A stretch of DNA of 64,000 bases from Hofstenia miamia (Eukaryota > Xenacoelomorpha > Acoela). Positions within the stretch are counted from its first letter, which is position 1; every line of letters starts with the position of its first letter. The position numbers and the translations under genes are program-made. Below the pieces are notes generated by a model. It had not been told where the DNA came from, made no database searches, and worked only from the letters and a program-made list of their open reading frames with translations. Positions 46,150 to 56,863 of the stretch are shown piece by piece. The DNA lies in the NCBI GenBank assembly GCA_004352715.1, contig SCFE01000003.1:3898926-3962925 (forward strand), written 5' to 3'.

Positions 46150-46800
46150 CCTACTGACGGTTGCTCACCATGACACAGCCACAAATAGGTATAATTTGTA
46201 AAACTTTCTTGATTGGTCCAGTATGAATATTATGGAATTCAATGTATCTAAGTGTAAGGCACTTCTTTTTTCAAATTGCCCGGAAACCACTGATAACCTA
46301 ACTATATACAACACTAAAATACCATGGAAATCTAAAACAACTGATCTAGGGCTAATATTAACAAATGATCTTACTTGGAACAACCATATTCATGCACTTC
46401 TAAATAAAGCATATTCTGTTCTTTTCAAATTAAAAAGAAATATACCTTACTGGTGTTCTCTGAAAGTAAAACTTACACTACTAAAAAGCATGTGTTTTTC
46501 AATCCTTACATAGCAATAAGGTGTTTGATTGTATATTTATCTTAGATATCCATACTCATTGTTGTTATATTGTATAATTCTAAAAAATATTGTGCAAAAA
46601 ATTTTCGTCCTCAAAACGTTAAATAGGCTGTTTTTCGTTAAGGCAGCACAAACACAAATATCCATGCTTTCTAAAAAAAAGAATGCGTTCAGAAAAATTT
46701 TTCAAAATGATGTCCTTAAATATAAGAATACGAACAAAGTTCATTACAATAAGTTTTTCAAAAATCTATTCTTAGCGCTTGCCATTCTTGGACAAATTCC
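46150..46800 (+). pseudogene. LINE reverse-transcriptase 3' part (L2/CR1/jockey type)
   Basis: The 96-codon frame at 46223-46513 reads MNIMEFNVSKCKALLFS, then KTTDLGLILTNDLTWNNHIH, then ALLNKAYSVLFKLKRNIPYW. This is the classic non-LTR segment W...N..KC..L.F.....DLG......L.W..HI....KA...L..LKR that follows the YADD motif. After a stop, a shifted frame (46529-46804) continues with VKAAQTQISML and KIFQNDVLKYKN and fades at 46800. The finger and palm parts are missing, so the copy is 5'-truncated, the normal fate of LINE insertions. It ends directly at a piggyBac-like MITE. Confidence 0.72.
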
Positions 46801-47022
46801 TTAACACTAGAAACTCGACGATGGGTCAAAAGGACCTATAAGCCTTTTTTTGCTTCATTATTCATTCATCAAAAACATTAGCAGGCACATATACTTCCAA
46901 TTATGTTGATAATCTCATGAAATTTGTATTTAGTAAAAATTTTGTTTCAATTAAATAATTTTCGCTTTTGAAACATCAGATGTAAATATATTCTCAAGGA
47001 GTGCTCGCTGTTTTAGTGTTAA
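46801..47022. mobile_element. piggyBac-like MITE
   Basis: A 222-bp unit bounded by TTAA (46801-46804 and 47019-47022). The left end is TTAACACTAGAAACTCG and the right end on the other strand is TTAACACTAAAACAGCG. It shares the TTAACACTA start with the MITE at 13405-13655. The word GGGTCAAAAGGACC inside the left end is palindrome-like. Confidence 0.6.
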
Positions 47023-47389
47023 TATGTTTTCATAATATGGCGAACCATTGAGATGATCTCTTCTCTTGCGGAATGAATTGATTGCTTTTGAGCAAAAAAG
47101 GATAGTTCTCTTACGACTGCATATAATGCAAACCAATAACAAGAACTTAAGAAGGGTTTATAGATTAGTGTTGTCTAGTATATATTGATTGTGAAAAATT
47201 TGACGGTAGACCATTAAATAAAATTTAAGTTAATCATATTTCAGGAAAGTTTTTGGCATATCCTGTCAAAATTTGTTCTTTGGTTGTAATAAAATATGCA
47301 AAATCAAAAAGCCCAACTACCTCACATCTTGGTTAAGCTATTTCCAGATTTGGAGATACATATGCTAGGCTTCGCACATACTCGAACTC
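47023..47389. other. Non-coding stretch
   Basis: No gene recognised. A minus-strand frame at 46951-47142 overlaps the MITE and is treated as chance. Confidence 0.4.
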
Positions 47390-47640
47390 GATGTGAGGAC
47401 GGAAAGCTAAACTAGACATTTCATGTACTCGAAACCAAGTTGATATTTGCTTGAATCTCCATTTTTGCCCGTTGCTTCAAAGAATCCATCGAAAATTCTT
47501 TATTTACCTCAAAGTGCAAGCAATTCAGCTTGTTTCTTTTACATATTTAATATTTTGAATTTCTTTCGTACATTTACATAGGTTTGTTCATCATATATTA
47601 GTATATGTAGATAAGTTTAAATATAATTGTAACTCGCAAA
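47390..47640. repeat. Dispersed repeat, copy A
   Basis: CTCGAAACCAAGTTGATATT, then TTTTTGCCCGTTGC and TTCGTACATTTACATAGG, align collinearly with 49980-50165. It is also C-richer than its surroundings. Origin unknown. Confidence 0.45.
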
Positions 47641-48752
47641 TTAAGCTTCCAAATCGACTCGAAACTAAAATTCCATTTGCAAGGGCCTAATAAATCTACA
47701 TGTCGATTCTATTATTTTCACCGCAATCGCATTCGTTTTTGCTAAGAACATGCTCATCAGAAAAATCTTCCCAGTTTTCAAGCGAAACATTTAGATTAAG
47801 AAGAAATATTTCACATTTCAGGGAAATTTGGATCAAAAAATATAAAGCATCCCAAACTAACATAAAATATAGTAAAAGCAGTAATTGCGTCGCTAGACAC
47901 TTAAAAATGTAATATTTATACCCAAATTCAAAATTTTTTGCTGACTAATTTACACAATTGATTTTCTTGATAAACGTGACTATTAAAGTAATTTTCCGAT
48001 TTCGTATAATAGATGAATTCATTAAGTCAGATTTGCTGCAACTGGATCAATATTTAAGCATTAATTTCACTTCGGCCCAAATTAAAATCCGCCTGAGCCC
48101 AGTCAAGGGGCAACTCAATTTTCATATTGAACCCAAATCCAGGTTCAAGTTACAGTATATCAAACTGCAAGATAAATTTAATGATTAGCCTTAAACAACC
48201 CAGGAAAGTTTGGTCATTTTTCTGTAGTTCTTGAAAAATTTTTTAGTACTTATATCTTAACATCTAATAAAGATGTCATGGAGAGAATTTAAATCATTTT
48301 TTAAAAATTGGAAAATTCAAATAAACGTAGTTAATCTTTTTAACTACTTCAGTCACAGCAGTACGCTTTAATGGATATTTTCAACACTATATCATTATAT
48401 GGAAGCATGCGCACCAACAAATATGTCAATTCCTAATGATTTTCAAATTTTCTTTAAATATCCTTTAAATCCTTTAAATATCTGGAAAAGTGCCAGGCTG
48501 CTTAAGGATAATATAAATTCGACCTAATGCCAGCTCACGCTTAAGACCAATTGAACAATGGCATCAAAACCCGAACAAAGTAAAAAAATAACTAAAACAA
48601 TGCCACAAATACAAATACAAAGAATGGTAACTGTGTTCACCCGGAAAACTTATTTCACTAAGGAATACTTTCAAAAAACTAAAAACTGATCGTAATGGTC
48701 ACTTCTTTGTATCTTATAGGGGATAACAGTTTAATATTACCTTCCTATTATA

Positions 48753-49299
48753 CAGGGTGGGCCAAAAGTTAGGGGGCAGTGATACACAAGCGCGTCATAC
48801 AGCACAGTTTTGAAGGAAAAGTTCTACCCAGTTGTCGCAGATTGGCCCGATATTCAGGAAAGATGGCTTCAGTATGATGGTGCCCCAGCGCATTATGAAA
48901 ACGTGGCTCGTAAGTGGTTGACTTACACTTTTGGTAATCGTTGGATAGGCCGACGGGGAGGACTATAGTGGCCCCTAAAATCTCCTGACTTCTTCCTCTG
49001 GGGAGTTACTAAGGAAGCTGTGTTCAGTACTAAACCACGTTCTTTGTGACAAAGCTCTGGAGTAATTGAATGAAAAGCGTTGGTTATTCTTTCTTTCAAC
49101 TTTTCCAAAGTGTGTTCATCAATGGAGAACAGAGTTTTGAAGTGCATCGAGGTAAATGGTGGACAATTTGATTATTTGTAAATAAAATGCTCATTTATTA
49201 TTCATTACATTACAGTGAATGTATATAAACTGAATAAATGCTTCATTTACATTAAAAAATTACATTTTTGGTATTGCCCCTAACTTCTGGCTCACCCTG
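48753..49299 (+). mobile_element. Internally deleted mariner/IS630-type element
   Basis: A 547-bp element flanked by TA (48751-48752 and 49300-49301). The left end is CAGGGTGGGCCAAAAGTTAG and the right end on the other strand is CAGGGTGAGCCAGAAGTTAG (18 of 20). The plus-strand interior keeps the C-terminal third of a transposase: YDGAPAHYENVARKWL, NRWIGRRGG, SPDFFLWGVTKEAVF, and near the end LKCIEVNGGQFDYL. The family normally reads SPDLTPLDFFLWG, so five residues spanning the third catalytic acid are missing here. It is a non-autonomous deletion derivative. The minus-strand frame at 48923-49147 is a shadow. Confidence 0.82.
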
Positions 49300-49916
49300 T
49301 ATATTGAGTTAACTGCATAATATGACTGCCTTAATCTTATTTTAATATATTGCTTCACATAATATTTATGCTACACAATTTGTCAGAATTAAATATTTTG
49401 TTGAAATTAACAAGGGCACAACAAAAGAATATTGTATTTTGAATATTATTAGAAGAAACACTTATGAAATAAAACAAATTTAGTCGAAATAAAAATACTT
49501 AGCAAAGAATTAAAAGGTTTTCCACTGTCAGTTAAAAATTATTTTAATGTAAGAGTTTTGAGCCTTTAGCAGTCTCATTTACATTCTGATGTCTGTCAAT
49601 TTCATCTCTAATGCAAATTTCTTCAAAAGGCATAAACAACTTTCTCAAAATTTCCCATCTACAATCAAGATCAATTACGGGTGATAGATGTGCTCGTGCA
49701 CATAGACTTTTTGTTAAGCTTAATCATTTCTTCTCATCTGACCTACGAAAATTATTGCTGAAATTTACTAGCCTAAGGCCCGTATCGGTCAGCGACAAAG
49801 GTGTACGAGAAAAGGTCGGCCATAAGGGCTCTCAATCCAATATAATTATTTGTCGTTAATCGAGGATTTACATTCTTCAATCAATTTATGTGAATTACAT
49901 TATTGATTTATAAGAA
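49300..49916. other. Non-coding stretch with one unrecognised frame
   Basis: The 82-codon frame at 49611-49859 (+) contains GDRCARAHRLFVKLNHF and has fair codon balance, but no family comes to mind and no splice or start context supports it. Confidence 0.35.
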
Positions 49917-49947
49917 TATATATATATTATATATATATATATATATA
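49917..49947. repeat. (TA)n microsatellite
   Basis: TA tract with one interruption. Confidence 0.9.
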
Positions 49948-49959
49948 ATAGTACTCAAA

Positions 49960-50165
49960 TTTCAAAAGCTCAATTCAAAATTTTAAGTGCTCGAAACAAA
50001 CTCAATATTGGCATGAATTGGATCAATTTTTCTTCAAATTTTGCCTGTAGCGTTGAAGATTCCATTGACCTTTCACATTGTTCTCTCAAATAGTGAGCCA
50101 TCCTGCTTGATTTTCTCATTTATTTTAACATTTTGTATGTATTTTGTACATTTATATAGGGTAGC
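49960..50165. repeat. Dispersed repeat, copy B
   Basis: GCTCGAAACAAACTCAATAT, then TTTTGCCTGTAGCGTTG and TTTTGTACATTTATATAGG, are collinear with copy A at 47390-47640. Diverged but recognisable. Confidence 0.45.
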
Positions 50166-50215
50166 AGAATTATGTATAGCTTAGTCTAAGTAGAAAAAAT
50201 TTTAAATATATTTAT

Positions 50216-50226
50216 AATTATATATA

Positions 50227-50270
<44 letters not shown>
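50216..50270. repeat. (TA)n microsatellite
   Basis: Long TA tract with TAATTA interruptions. Confidence 0.9.
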
Positions 50271-50272
<2 letters not shown>

Positions 50273-50362
50273 ATTATATTGTAACATATTAAGAGTAAAT
50301 TAGAAGTGAATTAGTGTAATTTGCTTATTTTGCAGTCACAGCCAATTATTATGGTTTGATGC

Positions 50363-50390
50363 ACGATTTGTCAATTAATTGACAAACCGT
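50363..50390. repeat. Near-perfect palindrome
   Basis: TTTGTCAATTAATTGACAAA (50367-50386) is a perfect 20-bp palindrome. After one mismatch the flanking ACG and CGT also pair. It could be two fused element ends. Confidence 0.7.
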
Positions 50391-52015
50391 GTATATAAAT
50401 CTATGGGAAACTGGATATAATGACTCTATGACAAACCAACTGCCGCATTATATTAGATAGAGGCCACGGCTAGGTCACGGATAGGGCCTTGCCCTAGAAA
50501 ATTTGTATTTTTTTTGTTAAACACTATAGCATTTAACTTTTGTTTTTTTTCAGTACAAGGCTGCATGAAATATTTGTAAAAATATCTTTACTAAATTTTT
50601 AGAATAAGTTACTTAATATTGGTTTGCTCGTGTAGAGTGTTGTTTTCAGGCTTGTGTGTTATTGATTGCATGCTTATTCAACAGTTAAAAGAGTTACACA
50701 ATATTAATTTTGAAATTGCGTGGCATGCCGGAATCAAGGTCCATTTCAAGTAGGTTTTTTAGATAGAAGCACGAAATTTATTACATAAAGAAGCGCAATA
50801 GTTTACACATTCCCAGCAACATTGCATCGAAGGAAAAAACGTGTGGGTGTGAGGAAACACTTTCTTGGAGAGGTTGAGTTCCTCATTCGGAGGGAAATAG
50901 ATGACCTTGAACTAGTAGTGCTATAAATTTTTAATGACCTAACAATTATTTTTAAAATTATATATATTATCTTTTTGCGAGGAGGAATATTTGCGAAATA
51001 TTGATTTAATTGGTCATATAATTTATGAATATAATAAAATTCATTCACTCATAGTTCAGTTGTATATATTTTGCGTCTGTCAGATGAAATGTTGATTGTC
51101 CAACTCATACAAGAAGTCACTGTGCTATACATAAGCATATACAAGTTATAAGCGTAGGATATCATTATATTCTAAACTTTTTCTAAAGAGTATGTAGGCT
51201 TGACATAGCTTTATCATAAACAGCGTTCTTTGGTGGTTTCATTCTATGCTTACGAAAAGAATGAATTTCTCACATTCTTGAATATTCTATCCATAACTCT
51301 TTTGATGAATTGAACACTAAATGAAGTACTACTGAGAGAACAGAGTAACTTTTGAAACCTTAAGGAAATCAGTTTTATTAAATACCTTAGCAATCCTGCA
51401 ATTAGATAGTATATTGAAGCTATAATTCATTTCACAAACACTTTCACAATGTTGTTTTAAATTGGAAACATGTTTTGAGATAATTTCAAAAATGTGAATT
51501 TTGTGTTTCTCATTAGATTTTAATAACGATTTGACTGTATTATATCAATATTTTTCACATTCAATATATACTATCCCACCTAATCAATTTGTCATTTCAG
51601 AAGTGGCCTATAAATGTAGCATATTACATTTGCTAACATTACTATAAGTATGTATTTATACTTAGTGATCCGTAATAGACTATATCAACAACGAACTACT
51701 GTTTAGAAAGTTGTGTTATATTTGAACTTTCCGGTAATATAATATTTAATAATTAAGTAAAAATATATAATAGATATTTTGAATGCACAGAGGTTACAAC
51801 TACTATATATAACTCGACTCGAATTTTAATTAAAATTGCCTAATTTTAGACTATTTCTAAGCGTATTTAAATGAACACGGTTATTTTTTTTATTTGGCGC
51901 CAGTCACTCATTTGCATTTATTTTATGTAATGCAAAAATGTATTTTGCATATTGATTTTGAAAATTATGGTAAATTGTTAGTTTATATTTTACATATATA
52001 TATATTTATATATTT

Positions 52016-52057
<42 letters not shown>

Positions 52058-52780
52058 ATATAGCTATATAGCATTCTGATTTAAAGCATATGGAGTCTAT
52101 AGTCTATATACAGTCTTTATTTGTGTATATTTTATCATATTTTCATGTTACTAAAATTTTGAAGTAAAATAGTGTGATTTTGGTGCTAGATTAACAAAGC
52201 TGTATCAATGGAATACAGAATGTGGTCCGATTAAGGCTTGACTAAATCCAGCCTAGTGATTTCTAATACGAAAAACGAAAGAGAAGTAGAAAATTGGTAG
52301 GAAATATATAGAATATTACAAATTCCCTTCCTCTTTCTAGTCTTACAATAACATTCCATTTGCTTCGAAACAAGCTGAAAGTAAATTGTCATTTCAAGGG
52401 TTCACGAAACAAATTAGAGAGTTTAACAAGTAATGAAATAGTACCTCTCAAAGTAGAAACCTTAGTTATATACTTCTGCTAATGTAAGTCGATATTGCGT
52501 ATTTTTAAAGGACTTTGTGTAATTAGTTTTGAAAGTGGGGAAAAACAATTATTTCTTATTTTAATAATCTCACTTAATATTAACGTAGCTTTACCATTAT
52601 AAGCTAATTCTTTAGTTTGGTTACGTAAAGCGACTGGTTGCATTAAATGATGCTTTGAGCGCCTTAGTAATTAATTATTCATAGTTAGTAATTCTCAAAT
52701 TAGAACCGTCACAATACCAAACTGAATTTTTGTGACTTCATTTTTGTTTATCGAACTACAAATCTCCAGGCAGTGATTAC
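50391..52780. other. AT-rich stretch without a recognised gene
   Basis: It contains a (TA)n tract at about 51995-52063 and otherwise no motif I can name. The minus-strand frame at 50803-51048 has no family signature. Confidence 0.4.
51995..52063. repeat. (TA)n microsatellite
   Basis: TA tract with TTTATA interruptions at the left and a CTATATAGCTATATAG tail. Confidence 0.9.
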
Positions 52781-52782
52781 AG

Positions 52783-53287
52783 TAGGGTTAAAAGTGTCCT
52801 CCCACGATCAATTTTTATCAGGAGATTCTAGTCGAAAATGCAATTATGTTGTTCAAATTATTTATCACGTGATATTTTATCATCTGATGGAAAATCCATA
52901 GTGGGAACTAGTTCTCAACTTCAATAATATTTTGATTGAAAGAAACAGAAATAACAACATCTGTTGAGTGATTGGTCTGTTTTTGAATGTAAACAATGCT
53001 AGCAAATTTTCAAGCTGAAATATTTTAACTTCAATAATCGCGTTTTACGAGTCTGTTCCCTACTTCAACCCCTACTTTAACTAAGAAATTATTTTCAAGT
53101 AGCTATTCGATTGGAGTTTTAGTATCGGTCCGACTTTTATCAGATGGCAAATTATCAGATTACAGTTGTTTTGCTAAAATATCGGATTTTTCACCTGATA
53201 AAAAAGCAGATAGTGTTTACACTATCGAGTTTTATCAACGACTTCTTGACAGGTGATAAAGGAAGATAGTGGAAACGCACCCTTAGT
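52783..53287. mobile_element. MITE with TTATCA-rich ends
   Basis: The left side starts TAGGGTTAAAAGTGTCC then CCACGATCAATTTTTATC. The right side on the other strand starts TAAGGGTGCGTTTCCACT then ATCTTCCTTTATC. The ends align with small gaps and TA could be the target. The words TTATCA, CTGATAAA and their inverses recur at least eight times, mostly in the outer 150 bp on each side. No coding content. Probably an old Tc1/mariner-type MITE, but the superfamily is not certain. Confidence 0.5.
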
Positions 53288-55500
53288 CAAATATAAACAG
53301 TTTCATTTGTATCTAACTTAAACAGATTTCAAAATTGCCTACACTTGTATTATATTTTCTTGTTTCCACCAAAAAACTTTCATTTTCAACATAGATTTCT
53401 TCTGCAGAAAAATCATACGAAGCACGAGCAACCTCAATTCTATTTTGTTCTGCAGCCTTTGAAAGAAAGCGTCAAATACAGTAGATTTATAATCACAGTA
53501 GATGCCCATAAATTTAAACTTTCACAATTCCATTTCATGGAATCTGATTTTTGCAATTAACACGTTTCTACTTTCATCTAAAACATGTTCTTTGCTACTT
53601 TTTAATAAATAACTTTCCCCCAGTTATATACACTATTTACTTAAATATTATTTGACATATTGATATTCAAAGTGCTCCACTTTTAATTTAAAAATTCATT
53701 GTGATTGATCTTTACTTAAGATAATTAAACTATAGTGATAAACAATAGAAACAGTGCTACTGTTGTCACTACCTTATAATTTAGAAAAGAAATTTCATAA
53801 TGAGTTAGATTCTTTTGTTAGCATTAAAAAAATTACAAAGTTTTTCAGGAGCAGTAAAGTCCTCAGGATAAAGTAAAATCTTCGCTTTTTCATGCAATTG
53901 TAAAGCGGGCTTTGCAAGATCTTAACTCCGAGGTATATAGACTACTATTTTTAATGATGCTACATCCAGACTTGAAGTTTCAATTGTTTTCAGACAATCC
54001 GCTGAAATATAATCATTGGATATGAAAGACCTTCACATTTTCATATGTATATAGAAAAGAAATTTTGTCATACAAGTCCGTCTTACCTACTCTGTGATGT
54101 TCTGGACTAGTAAATGGAAAGATTTTTGCCTTTGATTATCTTTTAATGAAGTACTATATTCATTCATTATTTGAATGGCAATTTGGATATAGCTTTGCGA
54201 ACTGTGGGAAAATTTCTAATTTGTCACATTAATAATTACGGAACTATTTGGAAAAAGGTTTTTAATCTCGAATTTGCTTGAACTTCGAATGGCATGGCAG
54301 TCGATTTAATTGCTGCAAATTCGATTATTTAGAATTCATTTAAAAAGTGAAATAATGTAATGAAATCATTTTAGCGAAGGTCTTATTGAACAAAGCATAA
54401 GCAAGTAGCTGCGAAACACAATAATTATTTTTCTTTTTGCTGCCGCCGTGCTTTAAATAATAGTAAAATATATCAACGACTTTTTAAACAATGAGGTTCA
54501 TTGTTTACGAGAAATAAATTATTTCGCGCGCAATGAAAACAGGCAATATTTAACATATTCAACACATGACCAAAATTTCCTTAAGCATATTTATGAATTG
54601 AAACGGTTGTTTCATTCAAATAGCACGAGAAAATCTCGAGAATTAGAACTTCTCCATGTACACATATAGGGATTTTTCATTTGGATTTCATACTTTAAAA
54701 GCTAATTTTTAAGAATTGGACAACTGGACATTTTATAAGTTAGTTAAAATGAATAATGTTTTTATATCTATTCAGCCGTCCAACCGTGCGCTATCCTCTT
54801 CTGTAAACAATCATAGGAAATTATTTACAAGTTTATTACTTTGCCGAGAGTGAATCATTAATGCAACGGAAATGCAGAAATATTGGTTTACAAATTTTAC
54901 ATATATCATATTTCCTGCATTTTTTGTATTAGTAGGAAAAGATTAATAAATAATAAAAGATTTATTAAATAAATACACCTTCCAATTCTCAGGAAATGCC
55001 TATTATGCAAGTATGTCAATCTCTATCTAATTGCAAGTATTTGTGTAACCTAATGTGGTAAATCAAACAGTTTCCTTTAATGTGGAATGCTTAGAATCTC
55101 CAAAACTAAAAAACTTTGAGATAAAATTCTAACTGATGTTGAATATCATGTATTTTTCTGCAACAGATAAATATTTTTAAGTCATTTGATTGAGGTTTTA
55201 TTGTAGTCTTGCCTACAAACTTGGGCACTTTTTTGAATATTTTGCAGCTTCGTTTTTTTCTCGACCAATGAAACACTATTTTTAACAGAGCTGATTTCCA
55301 CTTAAAAGAACATGCGATGATCTTCTAAGCTTACTATTTACTCTTAAATTAGAAAGAACACTATAATTAAGCTTCTAGTTTGCAATTGTTACAGATTAAA
55401 ACATAAAGAGTGGTAAATATTACAATCAAAGTGTACAAAATTGTAATATATAAGACAAAAATAGTATTTTAACAAATGCAAAAAACAATTAAAACAGGTA
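53288..55500. other. AT-rich stretch without a recognised gene
   Basis: No gene or element identified over about 2.2 kb. The 71-codon frame at 53345-53560 (+) lacks motifs. Confidence 0.4.
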
Positions 55501-55510
55501 GTTTTAGAAT

Positions 55511-55575
55511 TATGCTGATGATACTTTTGCAATAAAATTTAACTTTCATATATTTAATATTCCAGGAGTATTGAA
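55511..55575 (+). pseudogene. Possible LINE YADD fragment
   Basis: The frame at 55511 reads YADDTFAIKFNFH, which matches the catalytic YADD box of non-LTR reverse transcriptases (YADDT.I). Flanking sequence does not extend the match, so this is either a very short remnant or coincidence. Confidence 0.3.
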
Positions 55576-55577
55576 TT

Positions 55578-55650
55578 TACCACTTTGTACTATAGAAAAT
55601 CATTCTCGATTACCGCTTTGCTAATTTCATAGTACAAAGTCAAAGTGGTA
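55578..55650. repeat. Hairpin-forming inverted repeat
   Basis: TACCACTTTGTACTATAGAA (55578-55597) and, inverted at 55626-55650, TACCACTTTGACTTTGTACT then ATGAAA. The arms differ by a 4-base insertion and sit about 28 bp apart, giving a 73-bp hairpin. Confidence 0.65.
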
Positions 55651-55934
55651 AAAAATTTTTCTTTTTTTTAAACTTGCATATAGGTATGTAGATAGGTGTA
55701 ACTACAAGAACATCAATTTTTTTACATCATCTGCCTAAAATCTGTTAAAAACCGGTTAGGCTAAATAGAAACGAATAACATTAGTACATACAAATTTAGA
55801 CATGACTATATCATAAATTGAAAAAGCAAAATAAATAATTTTTTATCGTTTATAATCCTTTTGAATTATAAACTTTTAAATCTTCGGTGATTTTCAGTGC
55901 ATATTTTGCTATGATAATAATAGCTAAATCGTAC

Positions 55935-56155
55935 CTGTGAGTGACAATCGCTAGGGTCACCGCACTATTTCCGCCTAGACCAAATGTACATATGACCAAA
56001 ACCACTCCAATCTGAATATAGTTGAAATAGTTTTTGCTCAAATAGAGATCAGACATTAACTTAAACAAATCATTATCACTAAGATTGTAGATAGAAGCGT
56101 TCATATTTTTTAAATGGAATGTTTCTGCAAATTTTAGTCTTTTTTCTCCAACCAA
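55935..56155 (-). CDS. Possible first exon of a rhodopsin-like GPCR (TM1)
   Basis: A minus-strand frame with two in-frame Met codons, at 56155 (MVGEKRLKF) and 56104 (MNASIYNLSD). The second gives a typical short extracellular N-terminus with NAS and NLS glycosylation sites. A single hydrophobic helix follows, IQIGVVLVICTFGLGGNSAV, ending TLAIVTHR. Gly-x-Gly-Gly-Asn-Ser in the second half of the helix, then a basic residue, is the transmembrane-1 pattern of class A receptors (GN with the conserved Asn 1.50). The frame meets CAG/GTACGA at 55935, a plausible splice donor, exactly where the first cytoplasmic loop would begin. No further exon was found on the minus strand within the window. The ligand class is unknown. 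A chance hydrophobic frame is the alternative. Confidence 0.42.
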
Positions 56156-56860
56156 TCAAATTTCACTTAATAATTAATGTCATTGTATTGCTCAATTCCA
56201 TGGCAAACTTCAGGAAATCACGCAAACATCGACAAAAATTATATTGTTGTCGAATCACCTAATTACTGATAAACTTTTTACAAAGCAGTGAATCTAATGA
56301 AAGTGTTATACTGACATTAAATAAGCTACATTTATTCTCTTTTTCAAAATACGAAATTTTTTTAAAATATTCTATTGGGACGGAGCAACAATCAATTGTT
56401 CATTTTGATAAAACTAGTTTTTCTCTAAAAATTCCATGATTGTTCTATAAGAATCAATTTTAAATATAATTTTAAACATTGTTGCATTACCAGCACAATA
56501 TACCAGAGCACTTATAAATTGGATGAAGATTGTAGACAATTCTCATCACTTGAATGAATAAATGTATTTCAGAAATATGGTTTTATCTGCACATAATCAT
56601 TCTCAAGATAGTTAAATAAATTTCATTACAAACATGGATATTATTAGATTATTTTATTATTATTTGATAGAAGTTTGAATTAAGTTCCTCTTTTCTTTAA
56701 GACTTAGAAACAAAAAGTTATCGGGATTATAACTTACTATTAAGTAATTTATTAATCAAAGGTTAGCAAAATGTTTATAAAATAAAAGAAAAAATAGCAC
56801 CGTTAATAGAATTTACAAATTACCTCTTTTAGACCAAGGCACTCTACAATTTTTAGTTTA
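56156..56860. other. AT-rich non-coding stretch
   Basis: Upstream of the possible receptor exon and downstream of the LINE remnant. No motif seen. Confidence 0.4.
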
Positions 56861-56863
56861 CGC

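Noticed and set aside
48923-49147. 74-codon minus-strand frame
   Set aside because: Antisense shadow of the mariner-type transposase scrap.
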